Source of the DNA: Capsicum annuum | Lineage: Eukaryota; Streptophyta; Magnoliopsida; Solanales; Solanaceae | Direction of reading: 5' to 3' | Assembly (NCBI RefSeq): GCF_002878395.1 | Contig: NC_061118.1 | Location: forward strand, 125,944,829-126,008,828 | Length of the DNA: 64,000 nucleotides | In this document: positions 1 to 11,669 of the stretch, piece by piece | Position numbering within the stretch: the first letter of the stretch is position 1 | How the letters are laid out: each line of letters starts with the position of its first letter | Translations under genes and position numbers: made by a program | Notes under the pieces: generated by a model | Told to the model about the DNA's origin: nothing | Seen by the model: the letters and a program-made list of their open reading frames with translations, nothing else | Databases searched by the model: none

Positions 1-2420
1 TGTAACTACACTAAATTCAATGCTTTGAATACAATGGAAAATTCAAATTTTACATCTGAGTTTTTTCAAAAAAATGTTGGAACCATACCCAAATTTTCAA
101 TTTTCTAACCTTCCGACCAATAGGTCAAAATGAGCTTGGGTTCATCAAGATCCAAAACAAAGGTGTACCTAGTCTATAATTGATATTATGGAGCTACTGG
201 TATTGTCAAAATTTACATCTGTTATTGTTTTACTAAAGTTATTTCCTGGTGTCCATTTGGAACCAATGAAGACTTCTGAATAGGGAATTAGCTCTAAAAA
301 CTAGACGAACTACTCAATAACCAAACTATCAGTCCTAGTAAGTCATAAGTGAATTGAGAAAGCTATGGATAAGATCCTATAGTGAAAATAAGTAAAAATT
401 TGAAAAATGACCTGGAGGGTCATTACAGTCTACTCGAAATGGCTTTGTGGACACCCAGCTACACTACACTATGCCCAGATACCAAGCTTATCACAACTTA
501 AACTAGGGCCTAGTCATGACATGTATCTCAAGCCTACTATGTTCTAGAGACCATCCCCCTAGCCTAACCTCAAGATCATATAAATAAAAATAGTGAAAGA
601 CAACAAAAATTAATAATAAGAAAGATACATAGACCAACTAAATTTTTTTTAAGAATTAAAATGAACAACCAATTCTACAATTATCCACAAAAGCCTCTAA
701 AACTATAATACCAAAGTAGGTTGGGACATGCCCCCGACCATGACAAAAGAAAAGTCATAATTCCCAAAATATGAAAAAAATAATGAAATGGTAGGGCTTT
801 TCAAAAGATGGAGGCTCACCAATTCATAAAAACACAACCAATATACCACACCACCAATATTGTTCAAGGGTAATAAAAAACCGTAGAACCCTACATCATG
901 AAATAATGTAACGTACAGAGATGATTACTGGGATAAATACTTGCATGTAACTCAGGGAAAGTGACAAAATAATGCCAATACCAAAAACTATTCAAAACCA
1001 TATGCACAATATTAGTATAGACATACATAGGATGTCGTGATAGGGAGAAGGGTCATGGACATAAGAGTTTAAAATCTTAGACTAAATTGTGCAGCTTGCT
1101 CCGTCCAAAGGGTACCCATGAACTATATGGGTTTAGCTTCCCCTATTGAAAGGGCCCAATATGTGTTAGCCACATGAATCGAGAATTTGATAGAAAGGCT
1201 AAAAACACCAAGGCAATAGCCATTCCAAACTATATATAGTGTGAACCAAACACATGATAATATTGACCCCATGCCGGCAAATATGGTTTCTAGTATTGGT
1301 CCCCCCCCCCTCCCCCCGTACTTCCACTTTCATGGTGATCTACAAAATTACCTTTAAGCTCAAGTAAAAATAGCTTTCACACAAACTCAACTAATAACCC
1401 AGTAGTCATTCATTAAGTTATTTATTAATATGGTGTCATCATACCAATCATGCTTGCAAGCATATATATAATTATGTCATACCAGCCCAATTAACTATTA
1501 AAATCCCAAGTTCCATTTAAATATCCATGGCCACCAAAGCCCTATTGAAACCATTTGGATTACGCATTATCCTTTGATGTAATGCATGATTTGAAAAGTA
1601 AGTTAAATCATGCAAATCCTATATTCAAAACCAAAGTTATGAAGATGGATTGAAGTTAATTCCATTACCAAGCTAAAAATCTAATAATTTAGGGAAAGTC
1701 ATGTCTCCCATTCCAATCTCCATAACCATGTACCAATTCAGACCCAAAAAAATTAATTAAAGCTTGATAGCATATTTAAAATAGGTGAAAAGCAATTCAA
1801 GTAATCACCATAAATATACCTTAACCTAATTTTAGTCCCAACAATAAAATAACATGAGTATTAAGATAATTTATGCCATAGTGGTAAATACAAGTTTAGG
1901 GATGAGAGACACATCTGAAATACATAAGAAATTTTAAAAAAATCTAAAGTTTGGAGCTTGAATACTGAATCCCTTATAATACCATAGTATTCTCTTGCCT
2001 CAAGAGTTTAAAAGGATAAATTAGTGTTTTTATTATGATAACTGATGTTAAAAGGGTCATTTGAGTATTTTTAAGTCAAGGGTAAAGTGTAAAGGGAGAA
2101 AAATTCCAAAAAGACCTTAATTAAAATGGATAGAAAAAATAAGGACTAGTCGTCACGGCTTTTCTAATGAATCATGAAAATAGATCATGAGTCATTGCTT
2201 GGACTCATGACCTAAGAATAAAAAATCCCATCCTTTACTTTTATGACCATGAGTCCTTTATCACGACTCATTACTCATCATAGCAATTCATAGCGAAGAC
2301 TTGTGATCAAAGTAGAACACATGGGCGACCTCACTTTTCAGATAATAAGTCCCTCTAATGACTTGTTACATTACATCATGACTCGTTACATGGACGGTTA
2401 CCATTGGCATTGTTGACATA
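1..2420 (-). repeat. Degenerate LTR-like sequence, minus orientation
   Basis: There is no coding signal here. The order of landmarks matches the minus-strand LTRs elsewhere in the window. A phrase like 'ggaggctcaccaa' at about 809 is also present in element B's LTR near 16047. A 'gtgtaaagggagaaaaa' stretch near 2087 sits where B has its 'accaaagtgcccc' segment. A block of repeated 'actcatgac / gactcatta' words at 2149-2420 sits where B and D carry their CpG-rich blocks. Around 1301-1318 there is an almost pure C run. The left end is outside the window and the right end merges into a plus-strand LTR end. It could be one old LTR or a mosaic of several. Family membership is inferred from layout rather than close identity. 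Confidence 0.4.
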
Positions 2421-2439
2421 AATTTCTGAAACTTTGTTA

Positions 2440-2714
2440 ATTCATTACTCAACCCTTGGAGGGTCTAAAGCTCAAGAACCTAGGGTGTCATCTAGATGCT
2501 CTAACACTGTGTCACTAGGTTTTGGGATTTATTGTATTTCTTTCAGAATTCTGCTAATTATTGTTCTTATATGGGTCTAAATTCATTCTAGAAGTCTCGT
2601 GTTAGTTTATATTTTTGTTTATTTTGATTTTTCTTTATCAATTTAGGTGGTTGTATTACTTAACAAGGCTAGGCCATGATAAGTACCACCATGACCTATT
2701 TTTAGGCCATGACA
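2440..2714 (+). repeat. 3' end of the 5' LTR of element A
   Basis: This stretch ends in 'ggccatgaca', a TG..CA-type LTR end, and is followed three bases later by a primer-binding-site-like sequence. It aligns by eye along its length with 24740-24976, including 'tatttctttcaga' and 'aaggctaggccatgataag', with roughly a quarter of positions differing. The upstream part of this LTR is not recognisable; older or inserted sequence lies there. Confidence 0.6.
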
Positions 2715-2716
2715 AA

Positions 2717-2730
2717 TGGGTATTAGAGTA
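2717..2730 (+). other. Primer binding site of element A (tRNA-Met type)
   Basis: 'tgggtattagagta' matches the plant initiator-tRNA-Met primer site TGGTATCAGAGC with a few mutations and lies three bases after the LTR end. This fixes the plus orientation of element A. Confidence 0.55.
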
Positions 2731-2923
2731 GCAAGTTTTATTGGTCTTATCAGTGTAATAGTAGAATCCCTAGTAAAGTCATGCTTATCAATACATATAC
2801 ATCCATATCTATCTTCGTGAGGCTATAATATATCTTTAGCATAAACTAATTTAATTTGACTTCTTATCATGTAAGTTCTCATACCTAATATTCTAAAGTT
2901 ATATTCGAATCTTTTTTACCAAG

Positions 2924-4340
2924 ATGGTGAGGACTATGTCCTGAGAGGCAAAAGATCTTGAGATGGAACCCAAAATAGAGACACTAATTTGAGGATGAGG
3001 TTAGGGTAATGGTCGACTCTAAGGTAGAGAATAGGCATGAAGAGCTACCCCAACCATAGGACGTGATAAAGAGGATGCTCTCAAGTATGATGTTGTGTAT
3101 TTTAGATATGATTATCAGATAAAAGATATAGAGCCAACTCAACTTCCATAAAGTTTAGTTCATACCCTAGTGCTGTAGGGTTTTTTCATTTGTCTCTTGA
3201 GTCATTTGGAAGGTGTCCCCTTGAGTGTACTTGGTATTTTTCAACCTTTGATTTATATTCATCCCTTAGTCTCCACATTTACTTATAGTATTCGTTCTCT
3301 GCGATATAATAATCCTCTATGTACTATCACATATAGACTCCTTGCCTGTTATGCGTACTATTTCTTTGATTTCTTTGGGTATAACTCTGTCTTATGATGA
3401 TTAGAAGAAATTTAAGAGGTTAATGTTCTTGGTTCTACCCAAGTTTAGTAGAGTTATTGGAGAGTATACCTATAAGTTCTGGATTGACTTCTAAGAAAAG
3501 TAACATAATCTTAAATCCCTTTAGTCTCATGAAAATACTTATACTATATATCTTTTAACGAATGTGTCTAGGTATTTGTGGAGCTTGCTTTCTAGTTATA
3601 TGTCTTTTGGGTTTGCCTACTATGACTTGGAGTTTGTTTTTTGAGCCCTTCTTAGAGAGATTTAGGCCGTATAATTTGAAAGATCAAATGTATGATAAGT
3701 TTGATTATTCAACCGCTAGTATCTCTATCGTATTTTAGGAGATTTAGAAGTTTGTTAAAAGGTTAGATGGTAATATCAGTTAGCTATATCCCATATGGTA
3801 GTGTCAGTTCCTTTTTTCTTAAATATTATTGATTATTCAAAGATAATCGAGTCTATTCTTTAGGATACTTAGGAAACCAGCACAAAGGTGTGTCATTAGG
3901 GTGAGTTTAGTTGTCATACCTCCTGAAATAAAGAGTTTATTAGTTTAGGTTCCCATGGTTACTACAGTTGGTGGGTCTAGGTTGTGTTGTATGGATTAGG
4001 TGTTAGACTTTTAGTTTCTATGGTTCTGGTATTAAGGTATCATGTCGTGCAACTAGAGTTTCTAGGATCAATTCTTTAAGACATGGCAGTCATTCTAATT
4101 CATCTGCACCTTTTCTAATTAAGTTAGGATGTAGGGGATGTATTGTACATTACTAGTTTAACAATATAGCCAAGGATTGACCTTGATTTGTGTATGGACC
4201 CTCTTAGTAGGGTTCTTATTTTTATATTTGCCCTACTCTAATTTTTTACAGTAAGAAGTGGTTCACAAGTTGTGGGGGTATTCCAGTGGTACTAGAGGTT
4301 CTAGAGTAGAGGTAGGGGAGCTCTTAGAGGTTGACATAGG
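2924..4340 (+). pseudogene. Gag-like relic of element A
   Basis: This position, between the primer site and the protease relic, is where gag belongs. Reading across frames gives short gag-like runs, for example near 3455 (an 'IGEYTYKFW'-like run) and 3705-3780 (a 'DFVKRLD'-like run). The end near 4265-4340 is rich in Gly, Ser and Arg codons, as in the basic tail of many plant gags. Stops and frameshifts occur every few dozen codons, so no open frame remains and start and end are approximate. I saw no intact zinc knuckle. Confidence 0.4.
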
Positions 4341-6120
4341 TTACTCAGTCTGGTAGTAGATGTTATTAGTGTTATGCTATACCTAGGAGATCAAAGATAG
4401 TGGCTTCTGATACAGTTATTACAGGTATTATCCCAATTTGTTATAGATATTTTTCTATGTTATTTGAATCTGTGTCTATATTTTCTATTATCCACATTTT
4501 TTTCTTTCGGTTTTGACATTGCAAGTGATCCTTGTTCTATGCCTCTTTTTTCTTCTACCTGAATAGAAGATTCATTAAAGATTGATTGGGTGTACTGATC
4601 TTGTATGGTTACCTTTGCAGGCTATAAGACTTGGATAGACTTGATTATCTAAGATATGATTTATTTTAGTGTTATTTTAGGTATGGAATGGTTTAGATCC
4701 TTATCATGCTATTTTGGACTGTTATGGTAAGATTGTGACCTGACTAACATCAAGTATGCTCAGGTTAGCTTAGAATAGTATGCTTAGTTTTGGTTTGAAG
4801 GGTGTTATTTTGTTTCTACATGTTCATCACATGATATATAGGGGTATTTGTCTTATTTAGCTTATGAGCATGATAGAAGTGTTGCCTTACAACCTCCTAC
4901 AGATTATATTCAAGTTGTTCACGAGTTCATAGATGTTTAAGGATTTTCTTGGGATTCCTCTATTGATTTTGCTATTCAGATCCGAGCACCAAGCATATTT
5001 CCCTCCCTCTGTATAGAATTGGCCCTACTGTGATGAAAGAATTAGAAAAATTGTAGGATTAGTTGAGTAAGAGTTTCATTAGACTTGTTGTATCTCCTTG
5101 GGATGCAAATCTCTTGTTCGTAAAGAAAAAATATGGTTCTATGCGCATGTGTATCGACTATAGGTTGTTGAACAATGTAAAGGCTAAGATCAAGTATCCC
5201 CTTCCTCGAATTGATGATCTTTTTTACACCTTCAAGGTGTTTGAGATTTTCCAAGATTGATTTAAGATTCGGGTATCACTAGTTTAAGATTAGACCTTCA
5301 GATGGCTTTAAGATGACTTTTTGGATACAATATGATAATTCTAAGTTCTTGGTTATGTTTTTTATATTGACTAATGCCTTTGCAGCATTCATAGAGTTGA
5401 TGAACTAGGTATTGCAGCCATATATTTACTCCTTTATGATTGTATTTATAGATGACATCTTAGCTTATTCTATGAATGAGGTGGACCATATGAATATTTT
5501 GAGGTTTGTACTTTAGAGTTGCATGATGTGAAGTCACATTCCATGTTTTCCAAGTGTGAGTCTTTGTTTGATTCTATCTCTTTCTTAGGTCATGTGGTGA
5601 CCACGAATGGTATTGGGGTTGACTTGGCTAGGATAGTGATGATTCCTGATTAGGATAGACCTAATTCTCCTATTGAGATTTAGATTTGGATTGGTTTAAA
5701 GGGTTATTATCAGTGCTTTATTGAAGGTTTCTCATTTTTATAGCTCCTTGACTAAGTATACTTAGAAAATATGGTATATCAGTGGTCGAATGCATATGAG
5801 AAGATCTACCAAAAGTTCAATAAGTTGTTGACTTTGACCCCTATCTTTACTTTGCCTAAGGAGCGTATGGGTTTTGTAATGTTTTTATATGCCTTTGGTG
5901 TTGGTTGGGTGTGATGTTTATGTAGGTAGGGAAGTTGATTGTTATTCCTATCCTAATTTTAAGCCTCATGAGAGAAATTACCCTACTAATGATTTGGATT
6001 TAACAACTATAATATTTTTATTGAAGTTATGGTATCATCATTTGTGTGGAGTTCCTTGTTAGATTTTCTCAGACCATCGTAGCCTTTAGTATTTCTTCAG
6101 TTAGTAAGATCTTATAATGA
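4340..6120 (+). pseudogene. Pol relic of element A (protease, RT, RNase H)
   Basis: The protease begins near 4398 with a run resembling 'ASDTVITGIIPIC'; the active-site Asp-Ser/Thr-Gly is lost. Near 4672 a 'VILGMEW' run is the conserved sequence that follows the gypsy protease. The RT is best preserved at 5063-5260, with '[14 protein letters not shown]', '[13 protein letters not shown]' and '[10 protein letters not shown]' in order. The catalytic motif at 5445-5456 reads FIDD and is intact, followed by ILAYS. Near 5590 is 'GHVVTTNGIGVD' (thumb). RNase H-like text such as 'FVMFLYAFGVG' lies at about 5870-5910. Several frameshifts and stops separate these pieces. The gene ends at the 6120-6129 junction without integrase. 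It is a dead copy. Confidence 0.75.
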
Positions 6121-6128
6121 GGTAGTTT

Positions 6129-6573
6129 CTGGAATTTGGCAATTGGGAAACTAAGGGATGGCACGATGCAGAGCCATCGCGTTGCCCCTTCTTTATGACC
6201 TGGAACTTTGGCGCGACGTGGAGGAAATCACGCTAAGACCCTGTGGAAAAGGACAATTTTGAATTTGGACCCTAGAACAACGTGCCATAATCACGGACCC
6301 ATACTGGAATTTGCTAAATACCATTTTCTCTTGTGGTGTGGCACGCCACTGACTAATATGGAACTGTTTTATAATGGGAACTTAAAATAGTCATACTTCT
6401 GACTCGGTTATCGTATTTGAGCGAATGTTATATTGTTGGAAAGCTTATTGAATTTCCTAAATAACAAAAGTGAAAATCTTGAAAATTCCTCATGGAATAG
6501 TCATCATTCAATTTAGAAGATAATATTAGGCATTCTTGAGATGAATTAGCTAGGAAAAGTATAGGATATTACA
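6129..6573 (-). repeat. 3' LTR of element D, truncated
   Basis: It aligns base for base by eye with about 13770-14217, including 'gaaactaagggatggc', 'gacctggaacttt' and 'cttgaaaattcctcatg'. On the minus strand it starts TGTAATATCC next to the polypurine tract. It carries the CpG-rich motif block at 6155-6360. Homology stops at 'ctggaatttgg' (6129), where element A's pol begins. Confidence 0.85.
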
Positions 6574-6590
6574 ATATCTCCCCCTTGAGA
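6574..6590 (-). other. Polypurine tract of element D
   Basis: The minus strand reads 'TCAAGGGGGAGATAT' directly before the LTR start, the standard plus-strand priming site in this family. The same arrangement is seen before the LTRs of B and G. Confidence 0.75.
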
Positions 6591-6859
6591 ACATTCATCC
6601 TCGAATGAGACTGACTGAGAGGGAAGACAAGACAGAAAATGTACATACTGAGCATGAATAACTAGAATATGATCTTATGATTGATATGACTGACAAGCTG
6701 AACGTATAATACTGAACATGCATATCTGATCCATGTGTAACTGATTCATGAATACATGACTGAGTATGCAATGGTACTTAATACCAAGTTTATAATGGGA
6801 ACATGAGCATGAAACTGCATACCAAGTTTGTGATGAACACTGAACATGAAAATGTGTAA

Positions 6860-9800
6860 GCTTAAGAAGAACTATTACCTTGAGCTTGATTTGAGTTGGC
6901 AATGAAGAGGTGAGGATACATGGTACGCATGTCTGCCTCTTTTCTCCAAGTAGCTCCCTCGATGGACTAGTTTCCCAAATAACTTTAACTAGAGGGACTT
7001 CTTTGTTCTTCAATCTACGAGTCTGATAGTCTAAGATTTTGACTGGAATCTCTTTATAAGAGAGAGTGTTCTGAACATCAATGCTCTGAATAGGGAGTAC
7101 AACTGATGGGTCACCTATGCACTTCATGAGCAAAGAGACATGAAAGACTAGATGAACTGAGCCTAGATCTGAAGGCAATTCAAGCTCATAGGCTACCTTG
7201 CCAAAGCAACTGAGAATTTTGAAGGGACCGACATATTAGGGACTGAGCTTTCCCTTCTTGCCGAACATCTTTACTCCTTTCATGGGAGAGATCTTTAGAT
7301 AGACATAGTCACCAATCTCAAACTCAAGATCTTTTCTATGAACATCTGTATAAGACTTTTGCCGGCTCTGAGCAGCCTGGAATCTTTCTCTGATCAACTG
7401 GACTTTTACTAAAGTGTTGAATACTAAGTTAGGCCTTATGACTGAGGCCTCACGAACTTCAAACCAACCAATTGTAGTTCTACATCTCCTACCATAGAGA
7501 TCTTTGAATGGAGACATCCAAATACTGAAATGATAGCTATTATTGTATGCAAACTAAATCAAAGGTAAGTGGTTATCCCAACTTCCCTTGAAATCGATTG
7601 CACACGCCCTTAGCATATCTTCTAATATCTAAATGGTCCTTTCTGCTTGACCATCTATCTAAGGATGAAAGGTTGTACTAAGATAAACTTGGGTACCGAG
7701 ACCCTTTTGGAACACTTTCCAGACATAAAAGGTAAATTGGGTACCTCTGTCTGAGATAATAGATAGCAGAACACCGTGCAATCTGACCAACTCCTTGATA
7801 TAGAGTTTGGCATAATCCCTGGCTGAATAAGAGGTATGAACTGGAAGGAAATGAGCTGATTTGGTCATTCTGTCTACAACGACCCAGACTAAATCATGCT
7901 GATGACGAGTTCGAGGCAAACCTATCCCAAAGTCCATGTTCACAACTTCCCACTTCCAAGAAGGAATACTGAACTACTGCATGGACCCACTAGGCTTCTG
8001 ATGCTCTATCTTAACTTGCTGACATATAGAGCACTTAGCCACAAACTCTACAATGTCTCTCTTCATCCCACTAGACCAATAGATTTCCTGCAAGTCACGG
8101 TACATCTTTGTGGTCCCTAGATGAATTGAGTAGCGTGCACCATGCGCTTCAGCAAGAATTTATTGCCTTAAGTCGTCTACACCTGGAACATAGAGATAAC
8201 CCTGATAATGAAAAACACTATCTACCCCTTAGGAGAAAACCTGTAGTTTTTGATCCTGAACTAACTCTTTCAACTTGATAAGGTTAGGATCTCTATCTTG
8301 CTTTTCTTTCACCTCAAAAACTAGAGATGATTCTGAACTACTCTGAACCCATATATCACCCTCATCTGTATCGACTAAGTGAATGCCTAGTCTGGCAAGC
8401 TGATGGACTTCCTAAGGTAACTTCTTCTTACTGTCCTCAACATAAGAAACACTACCCATGGATAGTCGACTGAGAGCGTTGGCCACTACGTTGGCCTTGC
8501 CCGGATGATAGAGGATACTAATATCATAATCTTTCAAGAGCTTTAACCACCTTCTCTGACAAAGATTAAGATATTTCTGACAAAAGACATACTGAAGACT
8601 CTTATGATATGTGAACACATCTACATGAACACCATATAGATAATGCCTCCAAATCTTTAGGAAAATACTACAGCTACTAACTCAAGATATGAGTAGGGTA
8701 ATTCTTCTCATGGGGCTCAAGCTGTCTGGAGGCGTAGGCTATAACCTTACCATGATGCATGAGGACACAACCCAAACCTACTCTAGATGTACCATAATAC
8801 ACTACGAACCTATCTGGAAGAGCTAAAACTGGAGCTAAGGTGAGTCAAGTCTTCAACTCCTGAAAACTCTTCTCGCAAGGATCTGACCACTGAAACTTGA
8901 CTTTCTTCTGAGTCAATCTGGACATAGGGGATGCAATAGAAGAAAATCCCTCAACAAACCGTCTGTAATAGCCAGCCAAATCCAAGAAACTCCTAATATT
9001 TGATAGAGAGATAGGTCTGGGCCAGTTTCTTACTGCTTCAGTCTTTTGAGGATCAACTCTAATGCCATCACGGGAAATAATATAACCAAGGAATGCTACT
9101 GAACTTATACAAAATTTGCACTTATTGAAATTGGCAAATAGCTGATAATCTCTGAGTGTCTGAAGTACAGTTCTGAGATAGTCTGCACGATCACACTCAC
9201 TGCGCGAATAGACCAAAATACCATCTATAAAGACTATGATGAATATGTCTAAGTACTGCTTGAACACACGGTTTATCAAGTCCATGAAAGCGGCTGGAGC
9301 ATTGGTAAGAACAAATGACATAACTAAGAATTCAAAGTGATTATATTAGGTGCAGAAAGCTATTTTCGGAATGTCACATTCCCTAACTCTGAGCTGATGA
9401 TAGCCGGATCTGAGGTCTATCTTAGAGAAATAACTGCCACCCTAAATTTGGTCAAACAAGTCATCGATTCTGGGAAAAGGATACTTGTTCTTGACCGTGA
9501 CCTTATTGAGTTGATGGTAGTCTATATTGTCTTTCTTGCACACGAATAATACTGGTGCGCCCTACAAGGAAACGTTGGGCCTGATGAATCCCTTATCTAA
9601 GAGATCCTTCAATTATTCTTTTAGTTCTTTGAGTTCTATTGGAGCCATTTTGTATAGAGGAATAGAGATAGGCTATGTATTTAGAAGAAGATCAATGCCG
9701 AAGTCTATTTCCCTTTTGGGAGGAATTCCTGGAAGATCTTCGGGAAAGACATTTGAATATTCATTTACTACTGGGACTGATTCAAGGCTGGGAGTTTTGA

Positions 9801-10290
9801 AACTAGTGTCCTTAACTCAAACAAGATGATGGACGCTTCTTTTAGATATCATTTTCCTTGCCCAAAGGTAGGAAACAAGCTGGCCCCTGAAAGCGGATAC
9901 ACTACCCTTCCACTCAAGGACGGGTTTATTTGGAAACTAAAACTGGACTATTTAGTTTTTATAGTCGACTGTGGCATAGCAAGAATGAAGCTAATACATG
10001 ATAAGAATGACGTCAAAATCAGTCATCTCTAATTCGACTAAGTATATTGAAGTGACTTTCTGAAATATCATAATCAGGAAGTTCCTGTATACCCGTCGGG
10101 CTATGATGGTTTTACCCATTGGGGTAGAGACTAAAAAGGGATCTTATAGGATTTTGGGACTGATTCCAAAATTGCCTACTATATAGGGAGTAACAAAAGA
10201 CAAAGAAGCTCCTAGATCTAGCAAAGAGTAAACATGCACATAAAAGATTTGTAATGTACCGGTAACTACATCAGGAGAATTTTCCTGATC
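6860..10290 (-). pseudogene. Pol pseudogene of element D
   Basis: In a live copy this polyprotein cleaves Gag-Pol, reverse transcribes and integrates the element. Domains in transcription order: protease near 10204-10224 (LLDLGASLSF, with the active Asp); linker to about 9845; RT about 9790-8980; RNase H about 8850-8400 ending in '[15 protein letters not shown]'; integrase about 8150-7500; and a basic C-terminal part to about 6860. In the RT the catalytic pair reads FIDG, because the second Asp codon at 9220-9222 is GGT. The integrase shows the CSIC half of its zinc site, Asp in MDFGIG, Asp in ISDRGTQF and Glu in GQAERT. In-frame stops interrupt it at several places, including after TTFHP and AERTI, and there are frameshifts between protease and RT. 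It is non-functional. Confidence 0.85.
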
Positions 10291-11447
10291 TTGTCGGGAC
10301 TGAAGAGTATAGAGATGATTTGGGCATTTCCCACTAGTAGTACTGAAGGTGGCATCCTGCTGATTTGGACGATCGGACTGAGCTGAGGAGCGATTCTATT
10401 AACCCTGAGGACCTGGCTGAGAACAGTCTCTGACTCTATGTCCTGGCTTCCCACATCTAAAACAACTACCACTGCCAGCTCTGAAAATACCCTGATAGTT
10501 CTTGCCACAAGTCTGGCAAAGAAGATAGGTCCGGGCACTACTAACACTGCCCTGGGACTTAGAGAGCCTGGCACTCTATCTTTGTTACCCTCTCTAAACT
10601 TAGGAACTGGAGCACTAGCCGAAGAAGGAGCTGGAACTGATGACTTAGGATGAAACTGAGAATGGGTTCCTCCTTCTAACTTAGGTTGAGCAAAGTTGAA
10701 ACTACCTATCTTCGCTATCTTATTTTGTTTCTCCCTCATCTTAATCTTTTGCTCCTCAATCTGCTGAGTATGAGTCATAAGCCTGGCTAAGTTCATGTCA
10801 CTATTCAGCATAGCGGATCTGCACTCATTAAGCACGCAATCATTCACCCCTGAAATGAACTTACTCATCCTTACCCTGCTATCTACAACCACATGAGGGG
10901 TATATCTGGCTAATTCAGTAAACTTAAGAGAATACTCTTTCACTGTCATAGTGTCCTGCCTGAGGTTGATGAATTCTAACACCTTAGCTTCCCTAAGCTC
11001 TAGGGGAAATAATCTATCGAGAAAACCAGAAGCAAACTTCTCCCACTCAACTGGCCCTGCATCATCTGCCTTCTATAACTTCCACTGCTTGAACCAAGTA
11101 TGAGCAATATCCTGCAACTGATATACAACTAGCTCAGCACTGTCAACAGTAGTCACCCCTATGATGTCTGTCACCTACCGTACCTTATCTAGGAATTCCT
11201 GAGGGTTCTCATCTATCATAGACCCAAAAAAGGATGGAGAATTCATTTGGGTGAAATCCTGAATCCTGGCTGCAGCTGAATTAGACACTGGATTGGTTGG
11301 AACGATAGCTAGTCGTTAATTTTGAGCAGCAACTGAGTCAGCAAGAGTAGTGAATACAGCTCAAAACTCTACATGAGAAATATGTTCACCCAAAGGTTCT
11401 TCGGGTTGAGGGGCTGGCTGATTCTCATTTCTTCTTTTAGGAGGCAT
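10290..11447 (-). pseudogene. Gag pseudogene of element D
   Basis: Gag would form the particle shell and bind the element RNA. The start at 11447 begins MPPKRRNENQ, matching the start of element G's gag (61227), which supports it. The core is well kept from about 10982 on (LEFINLRQDTMTVKEYSLKF, then a SGVNDCVLNECRSAML run). A CCHC knuckle, CFRCGKPGHRVRDC, is intact at 10423-10464 but lies in a different frame from the core, so at least one frameshift falls between about 10570 and 10470. Stop codons are present upstream, for example after the SHVEF and AAQN runs. It is dead but clearly the same family as G. Confidence 0.85.
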
Positions 11448-11652
11448 GTTCTATAGAAGAAAGGGAGAAATGGATTAGACTGAGAGACTGACTTGAGATT
11501 ATGCTCACTAGCATGACATGAATACTGAAAGAGGGAAACTATTCCTAAAACATCTTATAGCCTCCTATACATAAATGTGGCGTGCAATACACCCATGTAC
11601 AAGACTCTACTAGATGCGGCTTTTAGATATCCTAGGACTCTATTGAACCTTA

Positions 11653-11665
11653 GGCTCTGATACCA
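11653..11665 (-). other. Primer binding site of element D (tRNA-Met type)
   Basis: The minus strand reads TGGTATCAGAGCC, a perfect initiator-tRNA-Met primer site, four bases inside the LTR end. It confirms the orientation. Confidence 0.85.
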
Positions 11666-11669
11666 AGTT

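Larger units (their letters stand above)
2714..6128 (+). mobile_element. Element A: truncated Ty3/gypsy retrotransposon interior
   Basis: This is the internal part of a plus-strand gypsy element: primer site, a decayed gag-like region, then protease, reverse transcriptase and RNase H relics in gypsy order. The coding sequence stops abruptly in the RNase H region at about 6120, where homology to element D's LTR begins at 6129. Integrase, 3' UTR and 3' LTR are absent at this point. The split LTR C (14218-15723 plus 24047-24976) has the right family and orientation to be A's 3' LTR. That would mean a deletion removed the join between A's pol and D's outer LTR. This is inference; two separate elements of one family would look similar. 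Confidence 0.7.

Noticed and set aside
1295..1318. C-rich run as a possible regulatory or G-quadruplex site
   Set aside because: It is a near-homopolymer within decayed LTR sequence; nothing supports function and it may be sequencing-sensitive.
9337..10032. Three plus-strand frames of 68-100 codons
   Set aside because: They are antisense shadows of the RT and protease part of element D's pol.
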